From NCBI RefSeq assembly GCF_024139115.2, contig NC_085141.1, forward strand, positions 217,657,783-217,721,782: a stretch of DNA of 64,000 nt, in the 5' to 3' direction. This DNA is from Armigeres subalbatus (lineage: Eukaryota > Arthropoda > Insecta > Diptera > Culicidae). The translations under genes and the position numbers were made by a program. The number at the start of each line of letters is the position of its first letter. Position 1 is the stretch's first letter. The notes below the pieces were generated by a model. That model was not told the DNA's origin. It saw only the letters and a list, made by a program, of their open reading frames with translations, and made no database searches. Shown one piece after another: positions 10,500 to 22,286 of this stretch.

Positions 10500-11350
10500 C
10501 ACACACCTCCAAGTGGTGCACATGTGGTGCAAGCGAATGGGAGTTGGGGGTATTATTCGTAATACCCCCACAGAGTGAGGGACCGAGTGTATGGATGAGC
10601 ACACAAGTAAGACTCGCATGGTACGCATGGTCGGTAGTGTTAGAATGACTGAAGTCTGGTGAGGCCTGGCAGGAGTGTCGGTGGGCAGATACCTCTGCGG
10701 CACTTCAGAAGTAGGGGACACGAAAGTCTCGCTGCGTCTGGCAGGAGTGTCGGGGGTTGATGCTTCTGCGGCACCTCAGAAATCGGATACATGTAAGGCA
10801 AGTGGTGCCGTTGCAGGATGGGGAGACCACCACACTGGCTGTGGACTATCTGGGCTTCGAAATGTCAATAGGTGGGTGCTACCTGCAAAGTACCCGTTCT
10901 CGGAACCTATTGGCCGTATCAAAGCCCGGGTAGGTGAGTGTTAGGCACGCGTGACGTGCCGGGTGCTCCACGCCCAAACGATGCACAGGAGGTGCACAGA
11001 GTGGATAAAAATGGGATATGGGGGTATTACAACCCCCACTGAGTGAGTGACTGAATGTCAAGAGAGTGGTGCACAAGTGGTGCAAGCGATTGGGACTGAA
11101 TGTATGAGCGAGCATACAAGTCAGACTCGCATGGTACGTATGGTCAGAGTGGCTGCTTAGGCAGTAGTGTGATCCGGCTGTCAGGGACGGAAAGAGTGAA
11201 GTATCGCTAGGCCTGGCAGGAGTGTCGGGGGACAGATACCTCTGCGGCACCTCAGAAGTAGGGGACACGAAAGTCTCGCTATGACTGGCAGGAGTGTCGG
11301 GGGGTTGATGCCTCTGCGGCACCTCAGAAATAGGAGACATGAAAGGGTTT
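10500..11350. repeat. Higher-order tandem repeat inside the 10-12.6 kb element
   Basis: A subunit of about 71 bp beginning CTGGCAGGAGTGTCGG and containing CTGCGGCACCTCAGAA occurs at about 10666, 10738, 11214 and 11285. The pairs are about 547 bp apart. Each pair is preceded by a GTGGTGCAAGCGA ... CTCGCATGGTACG segment (10518-10630 and 11077-11140). The minus-strand frame 10879-11493 (204 codons, repeated SEVPQR and PDTPA) is a by-product of these repeats. Confidence 0.75.
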
Positions 11351-11959
11351 GCCTCGTAGCTAAGGTAGGAGCGGCATAGGAACCGCCAACCTAGGGTCGC
11401 CTCCGGCTTGGTAGACAAGTGGTGCCATTCTGTTGCAGGACGGGGTGAGCACCATACTGAGTGAGGACTGTCTATGTTGTGAGATGGCGGCATGGGGTAC
11501 CCCCTGCAGGGTACCTGTCATTACCCTTGCAGTCATTCAAGCGGCATAGGCAGGTGATTGTTGGGGCACATGTGGTGCCAGTATGTCTTGTGCAAAAGTG
11601 TTGCATGGGGAGCATCGAAGAGTTGAGGAGCATACGTGCACTTGTATACCTCATGGAGGGGGCGCAATGCCCAATAGTCATCCCCCGAAGTATTGCTTAA
11701 TTGCGGGCCGGAGGAATGACTGGAGAGGAAGAAGTTGGTTTTAGTGGGTCGGAAGTGGTGATCCCATCCCCACACTACCTGGGTTCGCCTCCCCAGGTGT
11801 CTGGTTGCAGATTTCCATTACCTTCGTTATAAAAAAATAGGGCACAACACGGTCATTAAATGTATATGGAGTTCCGTTGTTTTTTACTGGCTTTTTTGTT
11901 TTCTAGTTTTCATGGAGAACGAAAGAGAAAGAGGTTCATATGTGCTCTGTACGGCACTG

Positions 11960-12075
11960 AACGAACAAAATGGGTGGTGGTCCTATGGCTACCGCTTCTG
12001 CTTCATACGCAGGAGGCCGTGGGTTGAATCCTAGGCCCGTTCCATTCTCCTTCTTTGTATCTTTCTCTGTTATTT
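11960..12075 (+). mobile_element. tRNA-like SINE block
   Basis: TGGCTACCGCTTCTGCTTCA followed by GTGGGTTGAATCC (12019-12031) and CATTCTCCTTCTTTGTATC is an order I recognise from an abundant Aedes SINE with a Pol III-type B box. It lies inside the 10045-12557 element. Whether it was there originally or was captured cannot be told from one copy. Confidence 0.45.
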
Positions 12076-12826
12076 TTATCATGTTCTAGCAATCACTAGT
12101 ACTAAAAATGGAGTCCATATCGTCTTCATCTTCTACTATACCTTCAACTAACCATTCTAACATTCTATTAGAATTGGAAATGAACGAAATAGCTCGCTTC
12201 CTACAAATAATCAATTCATTTCTATTACTTTGGCAGTCCGTTAACCAAGATGAACCTCTGCCATAGAACCCTATCCCTTGAATGCCAATGAAATTCCGCA
12301 TGAACTCGTGGCATGTGCAGGGGAATACTCGGGTTGCAGTGGGTGTGTGACTGCATTGTCAATTCCTCCCTATTCCTGATGACCGTGAGGACGTGGCTGG
12401 CGCCGTAATTGATCATTGAAAAGTTTAGATTTCTCGAACTGAGCACATTGAGGTTGGTATACTCCATCCATTAGTTCCCTGTGCAATTACGATTGTTCTG
12501 GTCAATCACGGCGTAGCTACTACGAAATGTACGGTCATCAAGCTCAAGCTCAAGCTTATCATAGGGCACTGCAAGAATGATACTCCTTTTTTTCGGTTCT
12601 TCATAAAAGTTTGAAAGTAACAAGGCAGGTGAATGTCATTTTTGAAAATGAGCCCTGGAATCTCAAATCGGACGCATAGTCGAAGCACTCACAATCTTTT
12701 TACCAAGCCAACACTTCCACATGTAGGTGTATAGTACACGTTCACATTAGAGTGGGCGTGAGCATTTAAATTATCTGGCGGCTCGGGCTTATTAAGTAGC
12801 CGTAAAGTTGCGAAGGCCGACGGAGG

Positions 12827-12965
12827 TCCTTCGTAGCTTAGCTGGTCAAAAGCACCAGTCTAGCGTGGGTCGTGGGTTCGAGTCCCATCAAAGGAAAGTT
12901 GTTACCTCTAATATGTTTTTCAAATCAAAATCTTCCACATATTGTATGTATCAACAAAAGAGTTT
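12827..12965 (+). mobile_element. tRNA-headed SINE copy (family 2)
   Basis: Bases 12827-12895 fold like a tRNA. The acceptor strands TCCTTCG and CAAAGGA have one mismatch, the D arm pairs GCTT with AAGC, and the T arm GTGGG-TTCGAGT-CCCAT is sound. A box TAGCTTAGCTGG is at 12834-12845 and B box GGTTCGAGTCC at 12875-12885. The anticodon stem has a mismatch and the loop lacks T33, so a working tRNA is unlikely. The tail (ATATGTTTTTCAAATC ...) matches the copy at 35420-35555 on the other strand, which makes it a dispersed SINE. Confidence 0.7.
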
Positions 12966-13340
12966 CCACAACATTGTAAATTAACATTTTTTTGCCAAAA
13001 GGTTCAAGAAAAATAGGACGAAAAAACAGGTATCTAATCGAAACACCATCGGCGATGTGTCATTTGTCTCTTCAAGTCTCCGGCAAAATTATTACTGTGG
13101 TAGTGGAACACTAAGCGACGCACAAACACTCAGTTAAACACGTGGTAGTTGGTAGACAATCTTACTTCCTCGTCCTCCTTAAAGACCCAATTGTGGAATA
13201 TCTGCTGAAACCCAATTGAAAATTAAATATAAAAGAATTTCTGTAAAGCTAACAGATCCCAAACCAAGGAGATTGAAAAAAAAAGGACTGAATATGTGTT
13301 CAAGGTATTGTCAGCATATCACCAGTACTATACACGCTTG

Positions 13341-13512
13341 TTTCATTCTATTCATAGACTGAGTAAAACTGTATTACCGTATCTTTTTTTCTCACTGAAA
13401 TTTTACTCGTTTTTCATAAAAAACTTAAAGTTTGAGTAGATCCACTTTTTACAAAAAATGAGTGAAATTTCCGTGAGAAAAAAAAATGCAATTTACTATG
13501 AGTAGAATAAAA
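13341..13512. mobile_element. MITE-like imperfect inverted repeat
   Basis: TTCTATTCATAGACTGAGTA with CTCACTGAAATTTTACTCGT on the left faces ATGAGTGAAATTTCCGTGAG and TACTATGAGTAGAATA on the right. The arms are about 70 bp with mismatches and small indels. There is no coding potential. Confidence 0.6.
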
Positions 13513-13849
13513 CGGGCGTGTAGATTACAAGAAAATCCATTTACTTTCTGCCGAATTGATATTAACTAGCTGAAAATGCTTCTGGGGAAACATGCTTTTC
13601 AAAATTCTGTACCATATGCACCTTGGCACACTTCTCTCAAAAGAAAAGGCGAATTCATTCGCATGTAGAGAGAGCACAAACAATAGCAGTAGAGTTTTAA
13701 ATAATATTTTAGTTGTTTGTTTTGTAGAATGCAGTGAGAACGAAACGCGATCGAAAACATCAGTCGTTACCCAAATTTATTGTGTAACTTATACCTAATG
13801 TTTATCTAAACTGCTGTTAGATGGCTGTGCTCTTCTAATTACTACACAC

Positions 13850-14215
13850 TTAGCAAAAATTACCGACTTCGGTAATTCGTTTACCGTATTCTCCACAGCT
13901 GAACTGTCGGTAATGGTTTCGGTAAATGATCAAACTACCGAAAAATTTGTAAATTGCAGGAGGGGAGCAATCTGTTAATTTTACTGAGAGATCGGTAACT
14001 TTTACCGAGAAATGTTCCTGGCTCTGTGCTTCAGAAAACCGAAAAACTGTAATTTAGAATACCTCGGTAATTCAACATCATTCAACATACAACATTTTTT
14101 TCGGTAGAATATTTCACTATTTTCGGTTCGCTGAAAATCAACGAAATTCTGTAGTTTTATTTACAGTTTCCGATAAATCGGTGATTTACAAGATTACTGA
14201 TCAAAATCGGAGGTT
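13850..14215. repeat. Segment rich in inverted TTACCG/CGGTAA words
   Basis: TTACCGACTTCGGTAA at 13860-13875 is a perfect short hairpin. More than ten CGGTAA, TTACCG or ACCGAAA words follow over 350 bp, with AAAATTACCG-like ends. It is probably a decayed palindromic element; the borders are uncertain. Confidence 0.45.
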
Positions 14216-14220
14216 TCACC

Positions 14221-17200
14221 TACATAAAACATTTCCCTATATCTTAATGTTTCACGTTATAATAATTGAGCATCGGACATAAAAATCTTTATTATAATAA
14301 ATACGTATGCAAAGCTTTATTCTGAGAAAATAGATTCATGCAAAAGCTAAACAAACACATATAATGGTATATATTCTTTACAAGCACTATTCCCAGTGGC
14401 ATTTTAAAACTACCTCGCCGTAAGCAATCACTCTAAACAGTACTTATTGTCCAAATTATGCAGCAAAATCGCGATGCATCTAACATTCGACACTATTTCC
14501 ATTGTTGTTTGGTTTCCCTTGCACCATAGTCGTTACTCTGGCTGCTCCATTTCTACCACATTGGAATCTAGAGAACAAAAAACCTTAGATGCATAACAAG
14601 TCCAAGGAGTAGCACTAGCCAGAGTGCAGCCAAGAAATGGCACAAGGCGGCAACCGAAAGAACTGCATATCGTTGGCTTGGTTTTTTTTTCTCACATTCA
14701 TTCTGAGTTCTGCACTGACGTTCGATGAAAAGTGGAACACTACCAACCAGTCAGACTCGACAAGGCACGAGCTTACGATTTCTCACCATCAACCGAACAG
14801 CGTATTCTCGGACAGGAGTGACAGTGACGAAGTGGTGCATTGATAAGACGCCAGGTTGGAACACTGGAATAAAAAAGTTTCATGGTTTTGGTGCCCCTTG
14901 CCCATAGCAATTGTGCAATTTTCATGGGCAATTTTGGCGCTCTTATCATTTTAACTAAGCGGTCGCCATTGTGTGCAGTAATCCTTGTCAATTCCAAGGG
15001 AATGTCAGAATGTTGACTTCTCTTGAAAGAATTCGCTATGCAAAAATATGTAAACGTAACGAAATGTTTCACAAGATAACAAGAAAGTCAATTCATATTC
15101 AGCATTCGTTCGACAGCGTGCCATCCATCGTCAAAGGGTTCCGATCAAAGATGCTGATGATGATTTACTATCAATTTTGAAGAAGGCTTGCGTTTGCAGT
15201 TCGAAAGCAGCTTCTGTCTTCCCGAAACCGGATGGAAGCGACTGACAAACAGTGGAAGCCAGTTCACCAGAAATTGATATCGGAACGTGAAAATATGACC
15301 ATTCACTCGAACAGTGAATGCGACTTAAGGCCAGGGAGGAGAGCTTTCCCATGAGTGTCCCAAGTGTCGAAGTTCATTAATTTTCAACGACTAAGCTTCC
15401 GCCGGCGGTGGTCGTCGTCGTGTTCTGTTCCTCGGTGGATGACGTCGAACAGGACAAGTAGAAGCCAATAGAAGAAGCCTGCTTGCTGGTTTGTTATGAA
15501 TAAGAGTGAGAGTGCTCTTGGAACGTGAAGGAAAATAATCATTACGGATTGGTTTATGTGTGCCATATATTCTTCAGTCAGACAACCGCAGTCATAAATT
15601 TTGTGCGAAGTAACAAAGGAGCAATGGCTGGCTTAGCGTACATGTGCTTCCGGGTTTGCGTCAGGAAGAAGCCTGTCGGTGGATAGGTAAACATCAACCG
15701 AAGTCATAATTTTGCATAACGAGGTATTCGAGAACGTATGCATGATGCAGCGATTTTGCCAGCTCAATTGTTAGTGGCTTTAAGCACAAAGCTAAGCTGA
15801 AGGCGTAAGGAAATGACGATGTTAGGGTTTTTATGACTTCCTTGGGAATAAGGTACATTTGCATAAATGTTAACTACGCAATTGAAAACACATTAAATTA
15901 GGTTTGCTGGATCTAACATGAAAAAGGGAAGTGTTGACATTGAATTAGGGCTGAAATAAAATTTAACTATTAAGATGTATGCTATGCGACACATCAATAT
16001 ATACCCAATTGAGGCAAGATGTTATGAACAATTAAATTACCAATTAAAGTATATCTGACGCAAACGCAAGACAAGGACGAGGCTTGGACTCTATCGACAT
16101 CATCGGTGCTCCATTGCGGATCAACGGCTTTTATACACTAAAGACAGGGCCATGCCGAGAGTTGTTTTCGTTTATTGTTTTGAACACGATTGAAACATGA
16201 ATATTTTTGAATTGAAGCATAATTTTTTACAACACTGTCTTAAAGAAACAGTACTTGAGGCAGTTAAAGTCTACTAGTTTTTTATGAATTTCGTTTCTGG
16301 CCAGAATTATGACTTCCATAATCTATCCGGCAGAATGGAGAATACACTGAAAGCCGAATATTTGTTATCATATGAGAAGCATCACTATCTGTTTAGAGCC
16401 AGCACGAAAAAAAAAGTACACTGAAAAAGGAGAGCAGCGCACTTGAAACGCAAACTATTTCATCATACCCTCTTGCTCATCTGTTGCCGTTTAAATAAAA
16501 ATAAGTGTTTGGATTTGTCTGCGCATATGAACGCGGTTCCACATCCAATGGTCGGGTAATAAAATTTTCATAGCCAAATATACTAGAGAAAAACAGCCAA
16601 AAGGACTCTGGCAAGGCGGGCCGCCACTACTCAAGAACCTAATTGCACGTTTTCATGTGTTTAATGCGAAATTTACGACCAATCAATATGTCCAGACCCA
16701 GCACATCAGAGTCCCGGCTGAGAGACGGAGTTTTCGGCAGGTTCCGCAGAATATTTCTTTCGGATGCTGAATTGCGGTTCTGCAGTCGAGAGAGAGAGGA
16801 AAAAAATTAAATAAAAGTGAACCGCCATAACTTTACGATCAAATAAACATATTTCGTTCGGGTATAAATTTTTGTGACGTGACTATTTTTGTTTTGCTCA
16901 TATTCCATTAACCGGAAGGATTCATTCAAGTTGGAAAGCGAACGACGTTTTCAACGGGGTGATGAGACGAAGGAATCAGCTGATGCTGGTTGCTCTGACG
17001 TGGAAGAAGCAAAAGTTTTTTAACTTTTGGAAAATTGTAATTTTTAAACTTTCTAATGGTACTGTGTATGACATTTCGAAATTAATTAAGATTTGAAATC
17101 TGCTTTTTATCATGTTACAATAATGCCCACTATCACGAAAGAACAAAATAATACACAAATCTTTTAATCCATATTTCCTAATATTTTCGGTTGAAGAGTA

Positions 17201-18924
17201 TTCTACACAACCTCTCTTGAACGCAGTCTCCGGCATTTGAAGGGTACCTGGAAAGTAAGCTGATCTTATTGAAAAAATGTTGGTAGATCTTGATCTCGAA
17301 TATATGGATAGTATCAAATACTCTTGATCTGTGGCCTGTTTTTCATTTCCCTTTCTCAAATGTTTTCTTCGCGTTCACGGTTGCACAAAGAATACTCTAA
17401 AATAAATACGTGAAAACAATTTTGAGAAAAACAGTATTGCTTGTTGCGTAAACATGTGAAAGTAGTTCCAGTTAAAATCTTGAGAATGATATCAGAAATA
17501 TTATGGGAAAACTGTTTGTAAATCTCCCAAAGGCACATTTTCCTGTAAAAATGGAATGAAACTCAACTCCACAGAAAGCAACGCTACATAATTACTGTTG
17601 TGAGTGATGCTGCAGGAAAGTGCGAAAGGAAATCGTATATCAAAACAATGTTCAGTTCACACAGTAATCATAATCAATCACTAAAAGTGTTGCATTCAGT
17701 GGGGAAGATTTTTTGTTACATGAGGGTACTGTACTTGGGAAATAACAGCAAACATGGGACAAATATGCGTATGACGGCAGTGTAAGGATCGTGTAGATTA
17801 TAAGAACAAAATGTAATGAAATATATTTATAGCAATAGTTCCACATAAAGAGAGGAATAATTTATTAAATTAAAAAAAGACGACTCTCCGTTTGGGAGAA
17901 TTTAAATCTGGACAACAATAGGCGTTTAGTTTAAAAGTGAATTCAAATTTGAATCGCGGTAGGCGTTTGTTAGAAGAAAAATCGAAATCGCAGTAGGCGA
18001 AAGTAAGGGAAACTTTTGAGGAGTTTGTTGGTTTTAATTGACTAAATAAAAATTGTTTCTGTAACAGTCGGTGATCTTTAGTGGGAAGAAATAACGGGCC
18101 AGGACAATGAGGAATCGGGTCAGGAATTAGAGGAATTGCTCCTGGAACTTCTTTGGCAGAACAGGACATTTTTTTTTTGAAAATTTTAATGAACTAGTAC
18201 GTCTACTTCAAAAATTTCCACAAAAACTCTTTTAAGAATTCCTTCAAATAGATTTTCTGTTAAGGCCATCGGGAAATCCACATGAAATTCATTAACGATT
18301 TTTTTTTCTTTTTTTTGTCTTTATTATCGAGACTTTCAGCCCAAGGCCTGCTCGTCTCGTATTAACGAATTTATATCCAGTATTTTACGCTCGATAATGG
18401 CGGCCTCGTGAGTTCCTTTTTGACATTCAAGAGGAATAAAATATTTACATCTTTTGATCAATGTAGGCTTTGATTAATTGAAAACATTGGCACTCATCAA
18501 GGTTCATACAAACGAACGACAAATATTTCTTCTAAAACTTTAGTATTTTCTTATATCTATTTTCCTAATAGAGGAACTGTTCCGATCTCCATCTCACTGT
18601 ACATATATCCATCTCATCGCTAAACAAAGAAATACGGGACCAAATTCGTCACTTTTTTTTGTCAACATGCGTGCTCACTGCTGAAAAAATCACAAAAATA
18701 ATAAACAAACCAAATTCCTTTCCATTGCTTCGTTTCTTATGGGATGGAAATAGGAGCTATGAGATGAAGTGGCAAACCGTTAATTCTATTTTCTAGGGAT
18801 GTTTATGGATGACCTGACCATTCTAATGGATTCCCAAACATAGATTCCTCGCAACTGAAACCAACATTCCTGCTTTGCTTCGGTTTTTATTTGCAATTTT
18901 ATAGCGAATATATTTAAGCTCTTT
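14221..18924. other. 4.7-kb stretch without confident features
   Basis: Only short frames are seen. One, 14637-14843, begins with a plausible secretion signal (see findings) but has no other support. Poly-T runs at 18169-18178 and 18299-18318, the latter followed by CTTTATTATCGAGACTTTCAG, resemble the 3' end of a minus-strand retroelement, but I could not identify it. Confidence 0.45.
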
Positions 18925-19335
18925 TAGTGGAATGTCTGGGCTGCAAAATGGTGGGTTGACATCAAGGAAGGAGCGCCCAACAGAGCTCTGGTCCCCACAA
19001 GTCCCTATCTCACGCTTCCACGGGTCGTCCGATGACAAAAGACCACCAGCTAAGGGTTGCATACTTAGCTGGTAGTGCAGCGTGGGCACTGTTGTCCTTC
19101 TGACATCAGCTAGAGTGAGAAGGTACGCCTCGAGCGTCTGTTCACCAGGAGGTGTGGCTCAAACAGCGTCTGTCTGGTACCCAGCGGCGGATTAGCGAAA
19201 TGCTGTATCGCGTCAGCTATACCTAAGGTGGCAGCCCCATCATCGCGATGTAGGTAACGCGACCCCGGTAAGGTAGCTTACTGAAGACTCTCAAACACCA
19301 CGAAAAAATTTGGCAACCGACCTGGCAACGAAATA

Positions 19336-20110
19336 AGGACTATGATTGGAAACTCGGTACCTGGAATGTCAGGACCCTAAATGAACCTGCACGAGTGAGC
19401 CTTCTGGCTCGTGAACGGCAGAAGGTTGGAGTGAACGTGGCTGCTATTCAAGAAGTCCGATTGCCTAGATCCGGAGAACGTGAATTCCGAGCCGTGGACC
19501 CCACGACCAATACTGCATTCAAGTATAACATCTATCACAGCGGCGGTGAAAAAGCAGAGCATGGAGTTGGTTTCGTAGTGATGGGCAAGCAGATGAAGCG
19601 AGTGATGCGGTGGAAACCCATTAGCGAACGAATCTGTGTGTTGAGGATACGGGCAAATTCTTCAATTACAGCCTAATCAACGTTTACGCACCGACAAACG
19701 ATAAATCCGACGACGTGAAGGACACGTTTTATGAATGTCTTGATAAAGCCTATGGAGAGTGCTCAAAGCATGACGTGAAAATTTTTATCGGAGACGCTAT
19801 CGCTCAGGTCGGTAGAGAGGACTTTTTCCGTCCCATAATCGGTAGGGAGAGCCTTCACTCCGCTACCAATGACAACGGCCTACGGCTAGTAAACTTCGCA
19901 GCTGCCAGAGGGATGGCCATCAGTAGCACCTACTTTGCACGAAAGAACATCCGATAGCACACCTGGAGACACCCAAATGGCGAAACTTGCAACCAGATAG
20001 ACCATGTTCTGGTGGATGGGCGCCATTTCTCGGATGTTATCAATGTGCGGACATGCAGAGGTCCGAACATTGACTCTGATCACTACCTCGTTGTCAGTAA
20101 AATTTGATCA
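19336..20110 (+). pseudogene. APE-type endonuclease domain of the + strand RTE-like element
   Basis: The domain starts at KLGTWNVRTL (19350) and includes the catalytic Glu in AIQEVRLP (about 19450). It continues through the GxxxAQVG loop (about 19790), [15 protein letters not shown] (19997) and the terminal SDHYLV (20080). There is a frameshift near 19660-19680 and a stop at 19955-19957. In the GDMNAQVG position this copy reads GDAIAQVG, so the conserved Asn is lost and cleavage would be impaired even without the frameshifts. The enzyme would nick target DNA to prime reverse transcription. Confidence 0.8.
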
Positions 20111-20526
20111 CGGTTGTCAACTGTATCGAACGAAAGATCACAGCGAGCGATGCGTTACGATACAATATCCAGCGATTGTCGGCGGAAGGAGTATCGGCTC
20201 AGTACCGCCAGAAGCTCGACGAACGGATAAGTGCAATCAACGTTAGCGACAACATCAACGATCTATGGGAGTCGATCCATGGAGCGGTGAGCACAACAGC
20301 ACGAGAAGTGGTAGGCACTGCACAGAGGTGACCCAGGACGGGTCGGTTCGATGTGGAGTGTCAGAGAGTGACAAACGAGAAGAACGTTGCCAGAAGCCGG
20401 ATGTTGGTGTCGGGTACCCGATCGAATAGAGATCGGTACAAGGAAGCAAGAGCAGCCGAAAAACGAATCCACCGCAGGAAGAAAAAAGAGTACGAAGAAT
20501 AAGTTATTAGTGAGGCGCAGGAAAAA

Positions 20527-22238
20527 ATGGAGCAGAACGATATGCGGAGGTTTTATGAGTCTGTCAATAGCGTGCGGAGAAAGACAGCGCCATCTCCCGT
20601 CATGTGCAACGACCAACAAGGGAATTTGCTGACAGATAAAACTGAAGTGGCTGCCAGGTGGAAGCAACACTTCGAGACTTTGTTGAATGGAGGAAGTGAG
20701 GGTGCATCGGTGAACAGAATAAATATTAGCGACGATGGACAAGCTGTGGAGTCACCTACACTAGATGAGGTTAAAAAAGCTGTTAAAGAGCTGAAAAACA
20801 ATAAGGCTGCGCGGAAGGACCAGCTCCCGGCTGAACTTCTCAAAAACGGCAGTGAACAGCTTTATGAAATTCTGCACCTTATTATGTCGAAAATATGGGA
20901 AGACGAGGAAATGCCTGCTAGCTGGTCGGACGGCCTCATTTGCCCTCTATTTAAGAAAGGGCACAGACTGGAGTGCGCCAATTACCGAGGAATAACCCTC
21001 CTTAATTCGGCGTACAAAATAATGTCCCGTATTCTAGAGTCCTTCGTCGGTGAATACCAAGCAGGTTTTCGTGAGGGCCGATCAACGACGGATCAAATGT
21101 TTACCCTGAGACGAATCCTTGATAAATTCCGGGAGTACAATTTGCAGACACATCATCTGTTTATTGATTTCAAGGCGGCGTACGATTCAGTGAAACGGAA
21201 TGAATTATGGCAAATTATGCTTGAACATGGTTTTCCGGCGAAACTGATACGGCTGATTCGTATAACGTTGGACGGATCGAAATCAAGTGTAAGCGTTGCG
21301 GATGAAATATCAAGTTCATTTGTTACCTTAGATGGATTAAAGCAGGGTGATGCACTTTGGAATCTATTGTTCAATATAGCGCTCGAGGGAGCGATTAGGA
21401 GAGCTGATGTGCAAAGAAGCGGTACCATTATCACAAAATCGCATATGCTCCTGGGATTTGCGGACGATATCGATATTATCGGAATTGATCGCCGTGCCGT
21501 GGAAGAGGCTTTTGTGCCTTTTAAGAGAGAGACAGCGAGGATTGGACTCACGATCAATACCAGCAAAACGAAGTACATGGTCGCTGGCAATCAACGTGGG
21601 TTCATTAGTGGTGGTGGTAGCGAAATGATGCTGGATGGTGAAAAATTTGAAGTGATGGAAGAATTTGTGTATCTTGGAACATTAGTGTCGTGCGATAATG
21701 ATGTTACCCGCTAGGTGAAAAGGCGTATTGCAGCTGCAAATAGGGCTTATTACGGACTTCGTAACCAGCTTAAGTCCCGTAGTCTGCAAACGAAAACAAA
21801 ACTCGCGCTGTATACTACTCTGATTCTTCCGGTGACTTTATACGGCCATGAGACATGGACGTTAAAGGAGGCTGATCGGAGAGCTCTCGGAGTGTTCGAG
21901 CGTAAGGTGCTGCGGACAATACTCGGCGGTAAACAGGATAACGGTATCTGGCGGCGTCGCATAAATCACGAATTGTACCAGGTGTATAAAGGGCTGGATA
22001 TTATTAAGATTATACAACACGCAGACTACGGTGGGCACGTTGTTCGTATGCCAGAAGAACGTCAAGCGAAGATAATATTTAGTAGAAAACCCGGAAGAGG
22101 CCGCAGGCTTCGTGGAAGGCCGTGTACTCGATGGCTTTTTCAGGTGAAGAGGACCTGAGGGCGCTCAATGTTCAGGGCGACTGGAAGCGATTGGCTCAGG
22201 ATCGAGTCCAGTGGAGAAGGATACTCCATTCGGCGTAG
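20527..22238 (+). pseudogene. Reverse transcriptase and C-terminal region of the + strand RTE-like element
   Basis: A 395-codon frame runs 20527-21714. It contains the linker LKNNKA, the LICPLFKKGH finger motif, YQAGFREGRSTTDQ, the palm FIDFKAAYDSV, LKQGDALWNLLFNIALE, and the catalytic FADDIDI (about 21460). A single nonsense TAG at 21712-21714, where relatives have Glu, separates it from a further 147 codons (21715-22158) with YGHETWTLKEADRR and FERKVLRTI. A frameshift near 22140 precedes the end EEDLRALN to the TAG at 22236-22238. The segment between the catalytic motif and YQAGF is shorter than in the 25-kb relative. Confidence 0.85.
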
Positions 22239-22286
22239 GTTCATCGAAGAGCTGTAGCCCATCAAGTATCAAGTAAGTAGTGGAAT

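Larger units (their letters stand above)
10045..12557 (+). mobile_element. 2.5-kb non-autonomous retroelement with RTE-like 5' end and 18-bp target duplication
   Basis: The 18-bp direct repeat ATCATAGGGCACTGCAAG flanks it (10027-10044 and 12558-12575). The first 200 bp or so (GGCTTGACGACCCC onward) match, with divergence, the 5' leader of the RTE-like element at 28564-28826 read on the minus strand. The 3' end is a short tandem repeat, CAAGCT about three times. In between are tandem GC-rich repeats and a tRNA-like SINE block, but no endonuclease or RT. It therefore looks like a retroelement that uses RTE machinery in trans. Confidence 0.7.
18934..22277 (+). mobile_element. RTE-like non-LTR retrotransposon, nearly full length, inactivated
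   Basis: A 9-bp direct repeat TAGTGGAAT flanks it (18925-18933 and 22278-22286). Total length is 3.34 kb: a 400-bp leader, one long APE-endonuclease plus RT reading frame, a 39-bp 3' UTR and a repetitive end (ATCAAGTATCAAGTAAG). One ORF, about 3.3 kb and a very short 3' UTR ending in a simple repeat are RTE-clade traits. The coding region is interrupted several times. The 5' border rests on the short target duplication only. Confidence 0.7.

Noticed and set aside
10879..11493. 204-codon minus-strand frame as a Pro/Ser-rich protein
   Set aside because: It follows the GC-rich tandem repeat, changes meaning between repeat copies and lies inside a non-coding retroelement.
12827..12895. Functional tRNA gene
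   Set aside because: Mismatched anticodon stem, no T at position 33, and a second copy with the same downstream tail shows it is a SINE head.
20263..20742. 159-codon minus-strand frame opposite the RTE coding region
   Set aside because: Shadow of the + strand RT frame; no motif of its own.
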